The notes beneath the pieces are model-generated. The model made no database searches. It was not told the origin of the DNA and worked only from the letters and a program-made list of their open reading frames with translations. 5,971 nucleotides of DNA from Acidobacteriota bacterium (lineage in GTDB: Bacteria > Planctomycetota > Phycisphaerae > WQYP01 > JAJZKJ01): contig JAJZKJ010000156.1 in NCBI GenBank assembly GCA_021804195.1, positions 1 to 5,971 of the forward strand, written 5' to 3'. The translations under genes and the position numbers were made by a program. Below, piece by piece: positions 1 through 5,700 of this stretch; the stretch's first letter is position 1; every line of letters begins with the position of its first letter.

Positions 1-1
1 G

Positions 2-1090
2 GTGGGCGCGGCTTTCGGGGTTATCCTGGTGCGGCAGGTGGGTTTTACCATGGAGGTGGCCACCTTTCGCTGCGACGGCCCCTACGCCGATGGCCGCCAT
101 CCGGCCCAGGTCACTTTCGCCACCGCGCGGCAAGACGCCCGGCGCCGGGACTTCACCTGCAACGGGCTGTTTTTTGATCCGATCGCCCAACGGTTAATTG
201 ACTATGTCGACGGGCGGCGGGACATCGCACAAAAGCTGCTGCGGGCCATCGGCGATGCGGCGGAGCGCTTTCAGGAAGACCATCTGCGCATGATCCGCGC
301 GGTACGCTTCGCGGCGCGTCTGGGTTTTACCATCGCCCCGCCCACGTGGGAGGCGATCCGCGCTTCGGCGGAAAAGATCGCCAGCGTCAGCCGGGAACGC
401 ATTGGCGAGGAAATGCGAATGCTGCTGACGGCGGCAGCGCGACAACGCGGCGTGGAATTACTACGGGATAGCGGTCTGTTGGAGCATTTCTGGCCTGCGC
501 CCATTGTGTCCCGTGGAGGAATGAAAGGATGGCTGGGCCGGTTGCCCGCCACGTGTGGTTTCACCGCGGCCTTGGCGGCGATGTGGCTGGACTTGGAAAC
601 GGAAACCACACCGGCCGCCAGCCCAGGCCGGCCTCAGCCGCCGCCCACCGTAGCGGGTCTTCGACTGCCGCCGGCGAGCTACGGCCAACGCCTGCAAAAA
701 GCGCTGGCGCTTAGCGGACGCGAGCGCGAGGACCTGGTTTGGTTGGTGGAAAAACTGCCGGTCTTGCGGCAATGGTCCAGCCTGCCCACCGCGCAGTTGA
801 AGCGTTTGCTGGCGGACCCGCGTTGTGGCGAGTTGCGGCGGCTTTATCAGGCGCAGCCCTTGGAAGAGTCGGATTCAGCCGCCTTGGAAAGCCGCCTGAA
901 TGAACTGGCTCGCGGCCCAGTAGCGCCGCCGCCACTGGTGACCGGGGCGGATCTGATCCGGCTGGGTGCTACGCCCGGCCCGCGCTTCAAGCGGTGGCTT
1001 GATGAGCTTTACGATCGGCAGCTGGAAGAAGAATTCGCCGACGCAGACGCCGCCTTACTCGCCGCCCAAAAATTGATCGGACCGCACTAA
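2..1090 (+). CDS. cca: tRNA nucleotidyltransferase / poly(A) polymerase family protein, 5'-truncated by the window edge
   Basis: Class II nucleotidyltransferase of the CCA-adding/poly(A) polymerase family, which adds CCA (or A) to tRNA 3' ends in the cytoplasm. The visible 362 residues enter mid-domain. VEVATFR-like strand sequence lies near residues 18-23, the RRDFTCNG motif at 48-55 and the EDHLRMIRAVRFAARLGF signature at 92-109. These are the head and neck motifs that bind nucleotide. A poorly conserved helical body and tail follow to a TAA at 1088-1090. The catalytic GS...DxD motif expected some 50-80 residues earlier is missing because it lies outside the window, so the GTG at position 2 is an internal Val and not a start. 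CCA-adding, A-adding and poly(A) polymerase members cannot be told apart from this part, so the symbol is tentative. The gene converges on the phosphate transporter gene and their last codons overlap by 4 nt. Confidence 0.88.
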   Translation: MGAAFGVILVRQVGFTMEVATFRCDGPYADGRHPAQVTFATARQDARRRDFTCNGLFFDPIAQRLIDYVDGRRDIAQKLLRAIGDAAERFQEDHLRMIRAVRFAARLGFTIAPPTWEAIRASAEKIASVSRERIGEEMRMLLTAAARQRGVELLRDSGLLEHFWPAPIVSRGGMKGWLGRLPATCGFTAALAAMWLDLETETTPAASPGRPQPPPTVAGLRLPPASYGQRLQKALALSGREREDLVWLVEKLPVLRQWSSLPTAQLKRLLADPRCGELRRLYQAQPLEESDSAALESRLNELARGPVAPPPLVTGADLIRLGATPGPRFKRWLDELYDRQLEEEFADADAALLAAQKLIGPH

Positions 1091-2535
1091 ACCGCAGCCA
1101 TCTCAGGGATTTTACTTCCCACAGACGCCGGCGCCGGCACTGGCGTTGGCAGCGGCGTCCACCCGCTTTCCAAGCTGGTTTCCTCCAGGGCCTTGCGGGC
1201 AGGTTCCTTGATGCACACGGCGGTCAGAATCAGGCCGACCGCCGACAAGCCGGCGGACAAAATCAGAATGTTGCTTAAGCCCAGCGCGGACTGCAAAATC
1301 GGAAACAGAAATACACCTATAAACGCCCCCGCTTTGGCCACACCGGCGGAAATACCATGCCCCGTGGTCCGCTGATTCACGGGGAACAATTCCGCGGCCA
1401 AAATAAAAGTGGTCACATTCGGCCCGAATTCCACGAAGAAATAACTTAAGCCGAATAGAATCAAAAACGGCGTTACCGCGGTGACCAGCCCGGGCACCAC
1501 GCCTATGATCAGGAACAGAAGCGCCATCATGGCGAAACCCAGCATCTGCAGGAATTTGCGCCCCAGCTTGTCGCAGAACATAAACGCGAAAACATAACCC
1601 GGCACGGCGAACAAACCAAAAATAATCGCGTTCCAAGCCGTGCTGGTCAGCAGCGGATCCACCGCATGGGGCGGGACCAGTTGCTTTAGAATCAGCGGCA
1701 TGCAGATCGTGTTGCCGTAGTAGGCGTAATCGAGAACAAACCACGCACCGGCGGTGCCGAGCAACGTGAGAAGGTACTTGCGCAGCGGCTCGCGCACGCG
1801 GTGATCCGCTCCGGCCGCTTTGAGCATTCCGTCCGAGTACAGGGCCAACTGCCGGGCGGCCTTCCAGCCCTCGCCTCTGGCCCGGGCCATCCAGCGCGGT
1901 GATTCGGGCATGGAACGTCGCAGTAAAATCACACCTGCCGCGGGCAGCGCCCCTAACCCCAGTGCGATTCGCCAGCAGAGATCGTGGCTTATCCCCGCCG
2001 CCAACATGGTTAACAGCACCACCGGCCCCGCGAGGAAACCGAGGGCCTGGCACGAGAACACCATCCCGACCATCTTGCCGCGATTCTGCCGGTTGGCGTA
2101 TTCGCTCATGATCACGGCGGAAAGCGGGTAATCACCGCCGATGCCGAACCCCATGATGCTGCGCCATATGATCATGGAAAGAGGGCCTGTGGCCAGCGCG
2201 CTGCCCAAGGCGCCGATGGTCATTAGGATGGCCTCCATGCCGTAAACGCTCTTGCGCCCGAGGCGATCGGCGATCGCGCCAAACACAAAAGCGCCCAAGA
2301 CGGTAAAGGCCAAGGAGATCGAGGTAACCAGGCCGATCATCAACGGCGTGGCGTGCCAAAACGAGTTGGCCAACACCACCGCCGTTCCGATCACGGTCAG
2401 ATCATAAGCCGACGTGAAAAATCCCATCCCGGCTGTGAGGATAGCCCGTAGATGAAAGCCGGTGAACTGCACTTCGTTCAGCGCTTCAGCTACTTCCCGG
2501 GCGTGTAACTCGTTGCTTACCGCAGCGGCTGCCAT
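1087..2535 (-). CDS. MFS transporter of the phosphate:H+ symporter (PHS) type
   Basis: Twelve-helix inner-membrane carrier, 482 aa, probably importing inorganic phosphate with protons. MFS signatures are DRLGRK at 90-95 (loop 2-3) and DKLGRK at 322-327 (loop 8-9). The PHS hallmark GGDYPLSA is at 133-140. Residues matching the phosphate site of the fungal transporter PiPT, aligned from memory, are Y136, Q163, W265, D269, Y273, N373 (in FGPN) and K401. D45 and D135 match its proton-path acidic residues. This is a closer fit to Pho84/PiPT than to sugar or aromatic-acid MFS families. The start is ATG with GAGGAGG five bases upstream. The tail after about 445 is Pro-rich and likely cytosolic. A candidate Pho box lies 115-147 nt upstream of the start. 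The TAG stop overlaps the stop of the convergent tRNA nucleotidyltransferase gene, leaving no room for a terminator between them. Substrate is inferred; transport of another anion or an organic phosphate is possible. Confidence 0.85.
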   Translation of the reverse strand: MAAAAVSNELHAREVAEALNEVQFTGFHLRAILTAGMGFFTSAYDLTVIGTAVVLANSFWHATPLMIGLVTSISLAFTVLGAFVFGAIADRLGRKSVYGMEAILMTIGALGSALATGPLSMIIWRSIMGFGIGGDYPLSAVIMSEYANRQNRGKMVGMVFSCQALGFLAGPVVLLTMLAAGISHDLCWRIALGLGALPAAGVILLRRSMPESPRWMARARGEGWKAARQLALYSDGMLKAAGADHRVREPLRKYLLTLLGTAGAWFVLDYAYYGNTICMPLILKQLVPPHAVDPLLTSTAWNAIIFGLFAVPGYVFAFMFCDKLGRKFLQMLGFAMMALLFLIIGVVPGLVTAVTPFLILFGLSYFFVEFGPNVTTFILAAELFPVNQRTTGHGISAGVAKAGAFIGVFLFPILQSALGLSNILILSAGLSAVGLILTAVCIKEPARKALEETSLESGWTPLPTPVPAPASVGSKIPEMAAV

Positions 2536-2551
2536 GACTGCCTCCTCGCGC

Positions 2552-2599
2552 GTTGGCCGAACCCCAACCGGACGACAGGTTGTCGCCAGGGCGCTGGCG
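2552..2599 (-). promoter_or_regulatory. Hairpin-rich 5' leader of the phosphate transporter mRNA
   Basis: Three small inverted repeats lie within the untranslated leader. GTTGG/CCAAC is at 2552-2556 and 2564-2568. CGACA/TGTCG is at 2573-2577 and 2581-2585. CGCCAG/CTGGCG is at 2584-2589 and 2594-2599, with a GGCG loop. The second and third share bases 2584-2585, so they cannot both form fully. No U tract follows on the minus strand, so this is not an intrinsic terminator. A structural or regulatory role is only a possibility, since short stems are common in GC-rich DNA. Confidence 0.25.
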
Positions 2600-2649
2600 G
2601 CATCCTAAATACCGCCGCACCTTCTTGAGCTTAAGGCAGCGCTGTATCG

Positions 2650-2682
2650 ATATGATTAAGTAATCGTTAAGATTGCGCTAAG
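2650..2682 (-). promoter_or_regulatory. Candidate Pho box: three CTTA direct repeats at 11-nt spacing
   Basis: On the minus strand CTTA begins at 2682, 2671 and 2660, giving units CTTAGCGCAAT, CTTAACGATTA and CTTAATCATAT. An 11-nt period is what tandem PhoB/PhoP-type regulators bind. The CTTAA core with Py-TTAA-Py character resembles Pho boxes described in cyanobacteria. The third unit fits PyTTAAPyPyA fully, the second has one mismatch, and the first is weaker. It stands 115-147 nt upstream of the start of a gene independently called a phosphate transporter. No clear -10 hexamer was found just downstream. Confidence 0.5.
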
Positions 2683-2703
2683 GACATTCATAGCCCGGTG
2701 TGC

Positions 2704-2734
2704 TTGTAACCACTTTATTTACAATAGGTTATAA
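2704..2734. other. AT-rich inverted repeat between the HNH remnant and the transporter promoter
   Basis: TTGTAACC (2704-2711) pairs with GGTTATAA (2727-2734) with one G-U, around a 15-nt loop. It lies in the most AT-rich stretch of the window, just past the 3' end of the HNH gene. No U tract follows on either strand, so it is not a convincing terminator. It could be an operator or chance. Confidence 0.2.
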
Positions 2735-2773
2735 ACGAATCAAGCAATTGTAGGCTGCTCCGACCAGACCATT

Positions 2774-3358
2774 CTATGCCTTTTGGATTTTGAAACCGAA
2801 TTTTTGCAAAAGCCAATCCAACAACGCTCGCTGGTCGTCAATGGTGGCTCGACGTACCTGCGCGAGAAGGAAAAGGCGGTCTGGCTTGGGAAGCGAAGCA
2901 TTTTGTAGGCCTTCATTGCAAGCGGTGCAAACGGCCCGCAAGTTTTGTGGCGAGTCATCGCCCCCTTTAGACTTGTCCTTGATGTGACCAACAGTCAGAC
3001 GCACCGTACGCGGCCCACCAAGTGGATCAGGATCACCAGCGGCAACGCCGCACATTTGGCACGTATAGCCATTGCGTTCCAAGACGCGTGCCCGTGTTTC
3101 CTTTGAAATTCCGCGCTTAAACGCTGGAACGCGAACGGCTGTTTCTAACAGATATTGACCAGGTTTCAGCCCTTTCCTGTCTTTGTGTGAAAGAATTTGT
3201 TAGCCTTCTTCATTCCGCAGCTCGCGTATGCGGCAGGCCCATTCGGTGGCGTATCCACTGGCTTTCTGGATAGCGCGGGCTTCCAAGACCTTGCCGATAT
3301 TGGCCAGAAAATAGTCCAGGATTAAGGCTTTAGACCCACAGTTCTTTTTGCTCGGCAT
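2774..3358 (-). pseudogene. HNH restriction-type endonuclease interrupted by an in-frame TAA at codon 53
   Basis: Read in a single frame from ATG 3358-3356 to TAG 2776-2774, this is a 194-codon HNH endonuclease gene. An N-terminal DNA-binding-like part includes NIGKVL (20-25) and ACRIRELRNEEG (41-52). It is then interrupted by TAA at 3202-3200. The same frame resumes as QILSHKDRKGLKPGQYLLE, a natural continuation of the family. The HNH domain follows: C100-x2-C103, GHI with H125, N139, C144-x2-C147 and N148, that is, a zinc-ribbon HNH/HNN nuclease fold. Such proteins commonly sit beside DNA methyltransferases as the nuclease of type II systems. The start overlaps the methyltransferase 3' end by 29 nt, indicating a co-transcribed pair. 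Only a 52-aa N-terminal fragment would be made, lacking the whole catalytic domain. A TTG at 3082 could start an HNH-only fragment but has no ribosome binding site. A sequencing error or readthrough is the alternative. Confidence 0.8.
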
Positions 3359-4202
3359 GGCGCATCCGTTCCCTGCCAAATTCGGCGTACTGGGGATTCA
3401 ACTCTATCAGGATCGCTTTCCGATCAAGGGTTCGTGCAACCTCTCCGGTTGTGCCGGAACCCCCAAATGGATCAAGAATGGTATCGCGCGGCCGGCTGCC
3501 AAGCAGAATACAGCGGCGCACTAATTCCCGTGGATAGGCGGCGGGATGGCCGGCCCCGCTTATGTCCGGCCCCAGGACCCAGCAGTTCCGAAGGTTCGCG
3601 CCGGTGGGTTCGCGGACGCCATCTGGATCATAGTAATAATTCGGCATTCTCGCCATAAAGAAAATTTCTTCCGTGCAGCTGGTGGGTCTGTTCTTAACGC
3701 TCTCCGGCATGGCCGTCTTTTTAAGCCACGTTATTCTGGAGCGGAGAACCCAGCCATCCGCTTGCAGGGCGAAAGCCACGCGCCAGGGCAAGCCCATCAG
3801 GTCACGGTCTTTCAACCCCCAGCACGTGGGAACCTTGCAGTTGCGGCGCTGAATCATCTTCTTGGTATTGCCGACAATCGCGTTAGGGCCGCAATTACCT
3901 GTGCCGCCATTACGGGCGTATCCATCGCCCACGTTAAGCCACAGCGTACCGTCCTTCCGCAGCACCCGGCGCACTGCGCGGAAGACTTCCACAAGATTTT
4001 GGACGTATAAATCCGGTGCTGGCTCGGCCCCAATTTGGTCTGGATGGTCATAATCGCGCAAGCCCCAATACGGGGGCGACGTAATACAACATTGAATGGA
4101 TTCAGCGGGAAGTAGCGCCAGTAGTTGACGATTATCGCCCACCAGTATTTGTATTTCTGGCAACTGGTCATGTCCATTATGTATGAAGTGCGGCAAGTTC
4201 AA
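3330..4202 (-). CDS. Site-specific DNA amino-methyltransferase (N4-cytosine/N6-adenine, beta class)
   Basis: Transfers a methyl group from S-adenosylmethionine to an exocyclic amino group at a specific DNA site. Catalytic motif IV, TSPPYWGLRDY, is at residues 41-51. The SAM-binding motif I, DPFGGSGTT, is at 244-252, preceded by the motif X-like YPRELVRRCI at 223-232. The order IV, target-recognition region, I marks the beta class. SPPY rather than DPPY leans towards m4C, but m6A members with SPPY exist. Length is 290 aa, normal for a stand-alone enzyme, and no motif is visibly damaged. The start is TTG at 4202 because an in-frame TGA lies about 36 nt upstream and no ATG occurs before residue 116; GGAG six bases before it supports this. 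The HNH gene overlaps its 3' end. With that nuclease broken, the enzyme would act as a solitary methyltransferase. Target sequence cannot be predicted from here. Confidence 0.9.
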   Translation of the reverse strand: MNLPHFIHNGHDQLPEIQILVGDNRQLLALLPAESIQCCITSPPYWGLRDYDHPDQIGAEPAPDLYVQNLVEVFRAVRRVLRKDGTLWLNVGDGYARNGGTGNCGPNAIVGNTKKMIQRRNCKVPTCWGLKDRDLMGLPWRVAFALQADGWVLRSRITWLKKTAMPESVKNRPTSCTEEIFFMARMPNYYYDPDGVREPTGANLRNCWVLGPDISGAGHPAAYPRELVRRCILLGSRPRDTILDPFGGSGTTGEVARTLDRKAILIELNPQYAEFGRERMRHAEQKELWV

Positions 4203-4287
4203 GCGATTCTCCGGCTTTTTTCTTGATGGAGGTCATTCTATCAAGGCGACCGGCGCTTTCCACGCTTGCGAATCCTCCCAGGGGCAT
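4177..4287 (-). CDS. Possible small ORF leading into the methyltransferase gene (36 aa)
   Basis: ATG 4287-4285 to TAA 4179-4177 encodes a 36-aa basic peptide (MPLGGFASV... ending ELAALHT). It overlaps the first 26 nt of the methyltransferase frame, an arrangement that could couple translation to the TTG start. AGAGG seven bases before the ATG is a fair ribosome binding site. No family is recognised. It fills the gap of about 100 nt between aroF and the methyltransferase, and chance is a serious alternative at this length. Confidence 0.2.
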   Translation of the reverse strand: MPLGGFASVESAGRLDRMTSIKKKAGESLELAALHT

Positions 4288-4308
4288 GACGCGGCCTCTG
4301 CCAGGATA

Positions 4309-5331
4309 TTACCACTGGCGATCCACCGCGGCGGCTATTTTTCGCAGCGATTCCGCCAAAGCGGCTAATACCCGTGGGGTGATCGATTGCGCGCCATCCG
4401 TCAACGCGTGCTCCGGATCGGCGTGGCATTCAATAATCAAACCATCTGCCCCGCACGCCACCGCCGCCCGGCACATGTCCGGAACCAGATGCGCATGGCC
4501 GGTTCCCTGCGAAGGGTCCACAATGATCGGCAAATGACTGATGCGATGAATCTCCGGCACCACCGCCAGCGGCAGCGTGTTGCGGCAAAAACTTTCAAAC
4601 GTCCGGATGCCGCGTTCGCATAGAATCACGTTGGGGTTGCCCCGGGACATGATGTATTCCGCCGCCAACAGAAACTCTTCCAGCGTCGCCGAAATGCCGC
4701 GCTTAAGCAGTACCGGCTTATGCTGCTCGCCGACCGCGCAAAGCAGATTGAAATTCTGCATGTTCCGCGCCCCGACCTGCAACACGTCGGCGTAGCGGCC
4801 CACCAGCGCCACCTGGTCCACGGCCATCACTTCCGTCACCACGGCCAGGCCGGTTTTATCCCGCGCCTGGGCCAGAATCTCCAGACCTTTTTCACCTAAA
4901 CCCTGAAACGCATACGGGCTGGTGCGCGGCTTAAACGCCCCGCCGCGCAAACCGGTGGCGCCGGCATCGCGCACGGCTTGCGCCAATTCCAGCGTTTTGG
5001 CGCGGTCTTCCACCGAGCACGGCCCCGCGATAATGGCCAGCCTTTTGCCGCCCGCCGATCCACCCAGGCGCCCGCCCAGCGGCACGATGCTGCGCTCCTT
5101 CTTAACCTCCCGCGAGGCCATTTTGTACGGCGCCAACACCGGCATCACCCGTTCCACGCCGCCGGCATTTTCGAGCTTATCCTTGTCTTTGTGCCGATCA
5201 TCGCCCAGCGCCGCGACGACCGTGCGTTCCGTGCCGACGATGATGTGTTCACGCAAGCCCATTTCCCGGATCAATTTAACCACGTGATTCACCTGGGCCT
5301 TGCTCGCTTCGGATTGCATCACCACAATCAT
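4309..5331 (-). CDS. aroF: 3-deoxy-7-phosphoheptulonate (DAHP) synthase, type I-beta with N-terminal regulatory domain
   Basis: Condenses phosphoenolpyruvate and erythrose 4-phosphate to DAHP, the committed first step of the shikimate pathway to Phe, Tyr and Trp. Cytosolic TIM-barrel enzyme, 340 aa. An N-terminal ferredoxin-like domain (about 1-70), as in the Thermotoga maritima enzyme, usually carries Tyr/Phe feedback inhibition. Barrel motifs: IAGPCSVE 101-108, [13 protein letters not shown] 134-146, [10 protein letters not shown] 185-194, LLKRG 208-212, ERGIRTFE 239-246, DPSQGTGH 272-279 and ADGLIIECH 296-304. The four metal ligands correspond to C105, H279, E301 and D312, so it looks active. 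The start is ATG with AAGGAG eight bases upstream. It is preceded on the same strand by a consensus-like promoter, an aromatic-rich leader frame, a terminator and a 42-aa ORF, which indicates attenuation control. The symbol follows common usage for this subfamily; aroG or aroA(G) are synonyms elsewhere. Confidence 0.96.
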   Translation of the reverse strand: MIVVMQSEASKAQVNHVVKLIREMGLREHIIVGTERTVVAALGDDRHKDKDKLENAGGVERVMPVLAPYKMASREVKKERSIVPLGGRLGGSAGGKRLAIIAGPCSVEDRAKTLELAQAVRDAGATGLRGGAFKPRTSPYAFQGLGEKGLEILAQARDKTGLAVVTEVMAVDQVALVGRYADVLQVGARNMQNFNLLCAVGEQHKPVLLKRGISATLEEFLLAAEYIMSRGNPNVILCERGIRTFESFCRNTLPLAVVPEIHRISHLPIIVDPSQGTGHAHLVPDMCRAAVACGADGLIIECHADPEHALTDGAQSITPRVLAALAESLRKIAAAVDRQW

Positions 5332-5372
5332 GGGTTGGTCTCCTTATGGGTTTAGGGCGGCTGGGTATGACG

Positions 5373-5432
5373 CCGGACTCAACGGCACCAAAGCCGGTCC
5401 TGCCGGGCCAGCCGCGCCAATTCCGCTTCGAT
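5373..5432 (-). repeat. Inverted repeat, left arm (inside the aroF leader)
   Basis: These 60 nt match the reverse complement of 5912-5971 with two mismatches (5406/5938 and 5427/5917). The arm covers codons 26-42 and the stop of the 42-aa ORF, which have a coherent setting here (ribosome binding site, aroF downstream). This copy is therefore the likely original. Confidence 0.9.
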
Positions 5433-5507
5433 ATGCCGCGCTAGATTTAGGGCCGCCGCGGCCAGATGACCGGTTTCCGCAAGTTTTTGCCGCATGACGC
5501 CATTCAT
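5379..5507 (-). CDS. Small unrecognised protein between the attenuator and aroF (42 aa)
   Basis: Starts at ATG 5507-5505 with GGGAGG six bases before it, one of the best ribosome binding sites in the window, and ends at TGA 5381-5379. It reads MNGVMRQKLAETGHL, then an Ala/Leu/Arg/Glu-rich, probably amphipathic helix, ending RLWCR. No membrane segment or signal peptide is seen and I recognise no family. It begins 20 nt after the attenuator U tract and stops 47 nt before the aroF start, so it would be made only when the terminator is read through, together with aroF. It could be a real small protein acting with DAHP synthase, a second leader peptide, or a device to keep ribosomes on the leader. 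Its last 17 codons recur in inverted orientation at the window end. Confidence 0.5.
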   Translation of the reverse strand: MNGVMRQKLAETGHLAAAALNLARHIEAELARLARQDRLWCR

Positions 5508-5526
5508 AAACTGCCTCCCGTGGCCC

Positions 5527-5552
5527 AAAAAAAAAGCCCGCCATAGGCGGGC
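5527..5552 (-). terminator. Intrinsic terminator (attenuator) upstream of aroF
   Basis: On the minus strand GCCCGCC (5552-5546), a 3-nt loop and GGCGGGC (5542-5536) form a perfect 7-bp GC-rich stem followed by nine U (5535-5527). The U tract exists only for minus-strand transcription. No minus-strand gene lies upstream except a short leader frame, and aroF starts about 195 nt downstream. It is therefore best read as an attenuator and not as a gene-end terminator. Confidence 0.92.
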
Positions 5553-5668
5553 GTCAGTTTCAACTTTTCCTCAATGACAAAGTCGCCTGGCCCGCCGCTA
5601 CACGCCGGCAAAAAAGTAAAAACGCCAGAAATAGCCACAGCATCGGCGCGAGCCCAGCTCAGCGGCGG
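5546..5668 (-). promoter_or_regulatory. Attenuator segments 1, 2 and 3 (competing pairings)
   Basis: Segment 2, GGCGGGC at 5596-5590, can pair over 7 bp with segment 3, the 5' arm of the terminator (GCCCGCC, 5552-5546), making an antiterminator. Segment 1, CCGCCGCT at 5668-5661, pairs over 8 bp with AGCGGCGG at 5599-5592, which removes segment 2 and frees the terminator. Segment 2 begins two bases after the leader stop TAG (5600-5598). A ribosome finishing the leader would cover it, while one stalled on the aromatic codons (5633-5610) would leave it free. Pairings are read directly; the switching is inferred from the trp/phe model. Confidence 0.7.
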
Positions 5669-5693
5669 CGAGTTGTTTCGATAAGCTATCCAC
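5598..5693 (-). CDS. Aromatic-rich leader peptide of the aroF attenuator
   Basis: The frame from GTG 5693-5691 to TAG 5600-5598 encodes 31 residues ending CCGYFWRFYFFAGV. Seven of eight consecutive codons (5633-5610) are aromatic: Tyr, Phe, Trp, (Arg), Phe, Tyr, Phe, Phe. This resembles the control codons of enterobacterial phe and pheST leaders but includes all three aromatic amino acids, fitting DAHP synthase as the shared first step. The start is the weak point. GTG 5693 coincides with the transcription start predicted from the promoter at 5729-5701, so translation would be leaderless. An in-frame ATG at 5738-5736 would give 46 aa but lies upstream of that promoter. No other ATG, GTG or TTG exists in this frame. 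An overlapping frame from ATG 5643 is discussed separately. Confidence 0.65.
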   Translation of the reverse strand: MDSLSKQLAAAELGSRRCCGYFWRFYFFAGV

Positions 5694-5700
5694 AAACGTT

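Noticed and set aside
194..935. Several long antisense or alternative frames across the tRNA nucleotidyltransferase gene.
   Set aside because: They are Arg/Pro/Ala-rich shadows typical of GC-rich coding DNA; the plus-strand frame carries all the conserved motifs.
1112..2359. Long second minus-strand frames and plus-strand frames inside the transporter gene.
   Set aside because: They lack membrane segments and motifs, while the transporter frame has full MFS signatures and a strong ribosome binding site.
3165..3213. ATG 3213-3211 opens MKKANKFFHTKTGKG and could suggest a frameshifted HNH start.
   Set aside because: This frame closes at TGA after 15 residues. The other frame gives family-like sequence on both sides of the TAA at 3202-3200, so a nonsense change explains the data better than a frameshift.
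4216..4245. Inverted repeat CTTGAT/ATCAAG beside a T6 run between aroF and the methyltransferase, looking like a terminator.
   Set aside because: The T run precedes the stem on the plus strand, and on the minus strand the stem is followed by A, not U. It cannot work as an intrinsic terminator in either direction.
4922..5355. Plus-strand open frames of 121-125 aa antisense to aroF.
   Set aside because: They are composition-driven frames opposite a clearly conserved enzyme and have no ribosome binding site or family resemblance.
5379..5507. The 42-aa ORF as a remnant chorismate mutase (helix with IEAELARLARQ).
   Set aside because: The likeness is limited to a generic amphipathic helix, and no catalytic residues can be placed in so short a peptide.
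5504..5695. 63-aa minus-strand frame in the aroF leader.
   Set aside because: It runs straight through the terminator hairpin and its U tract, has no ribosome binding site and resembles nothing known.
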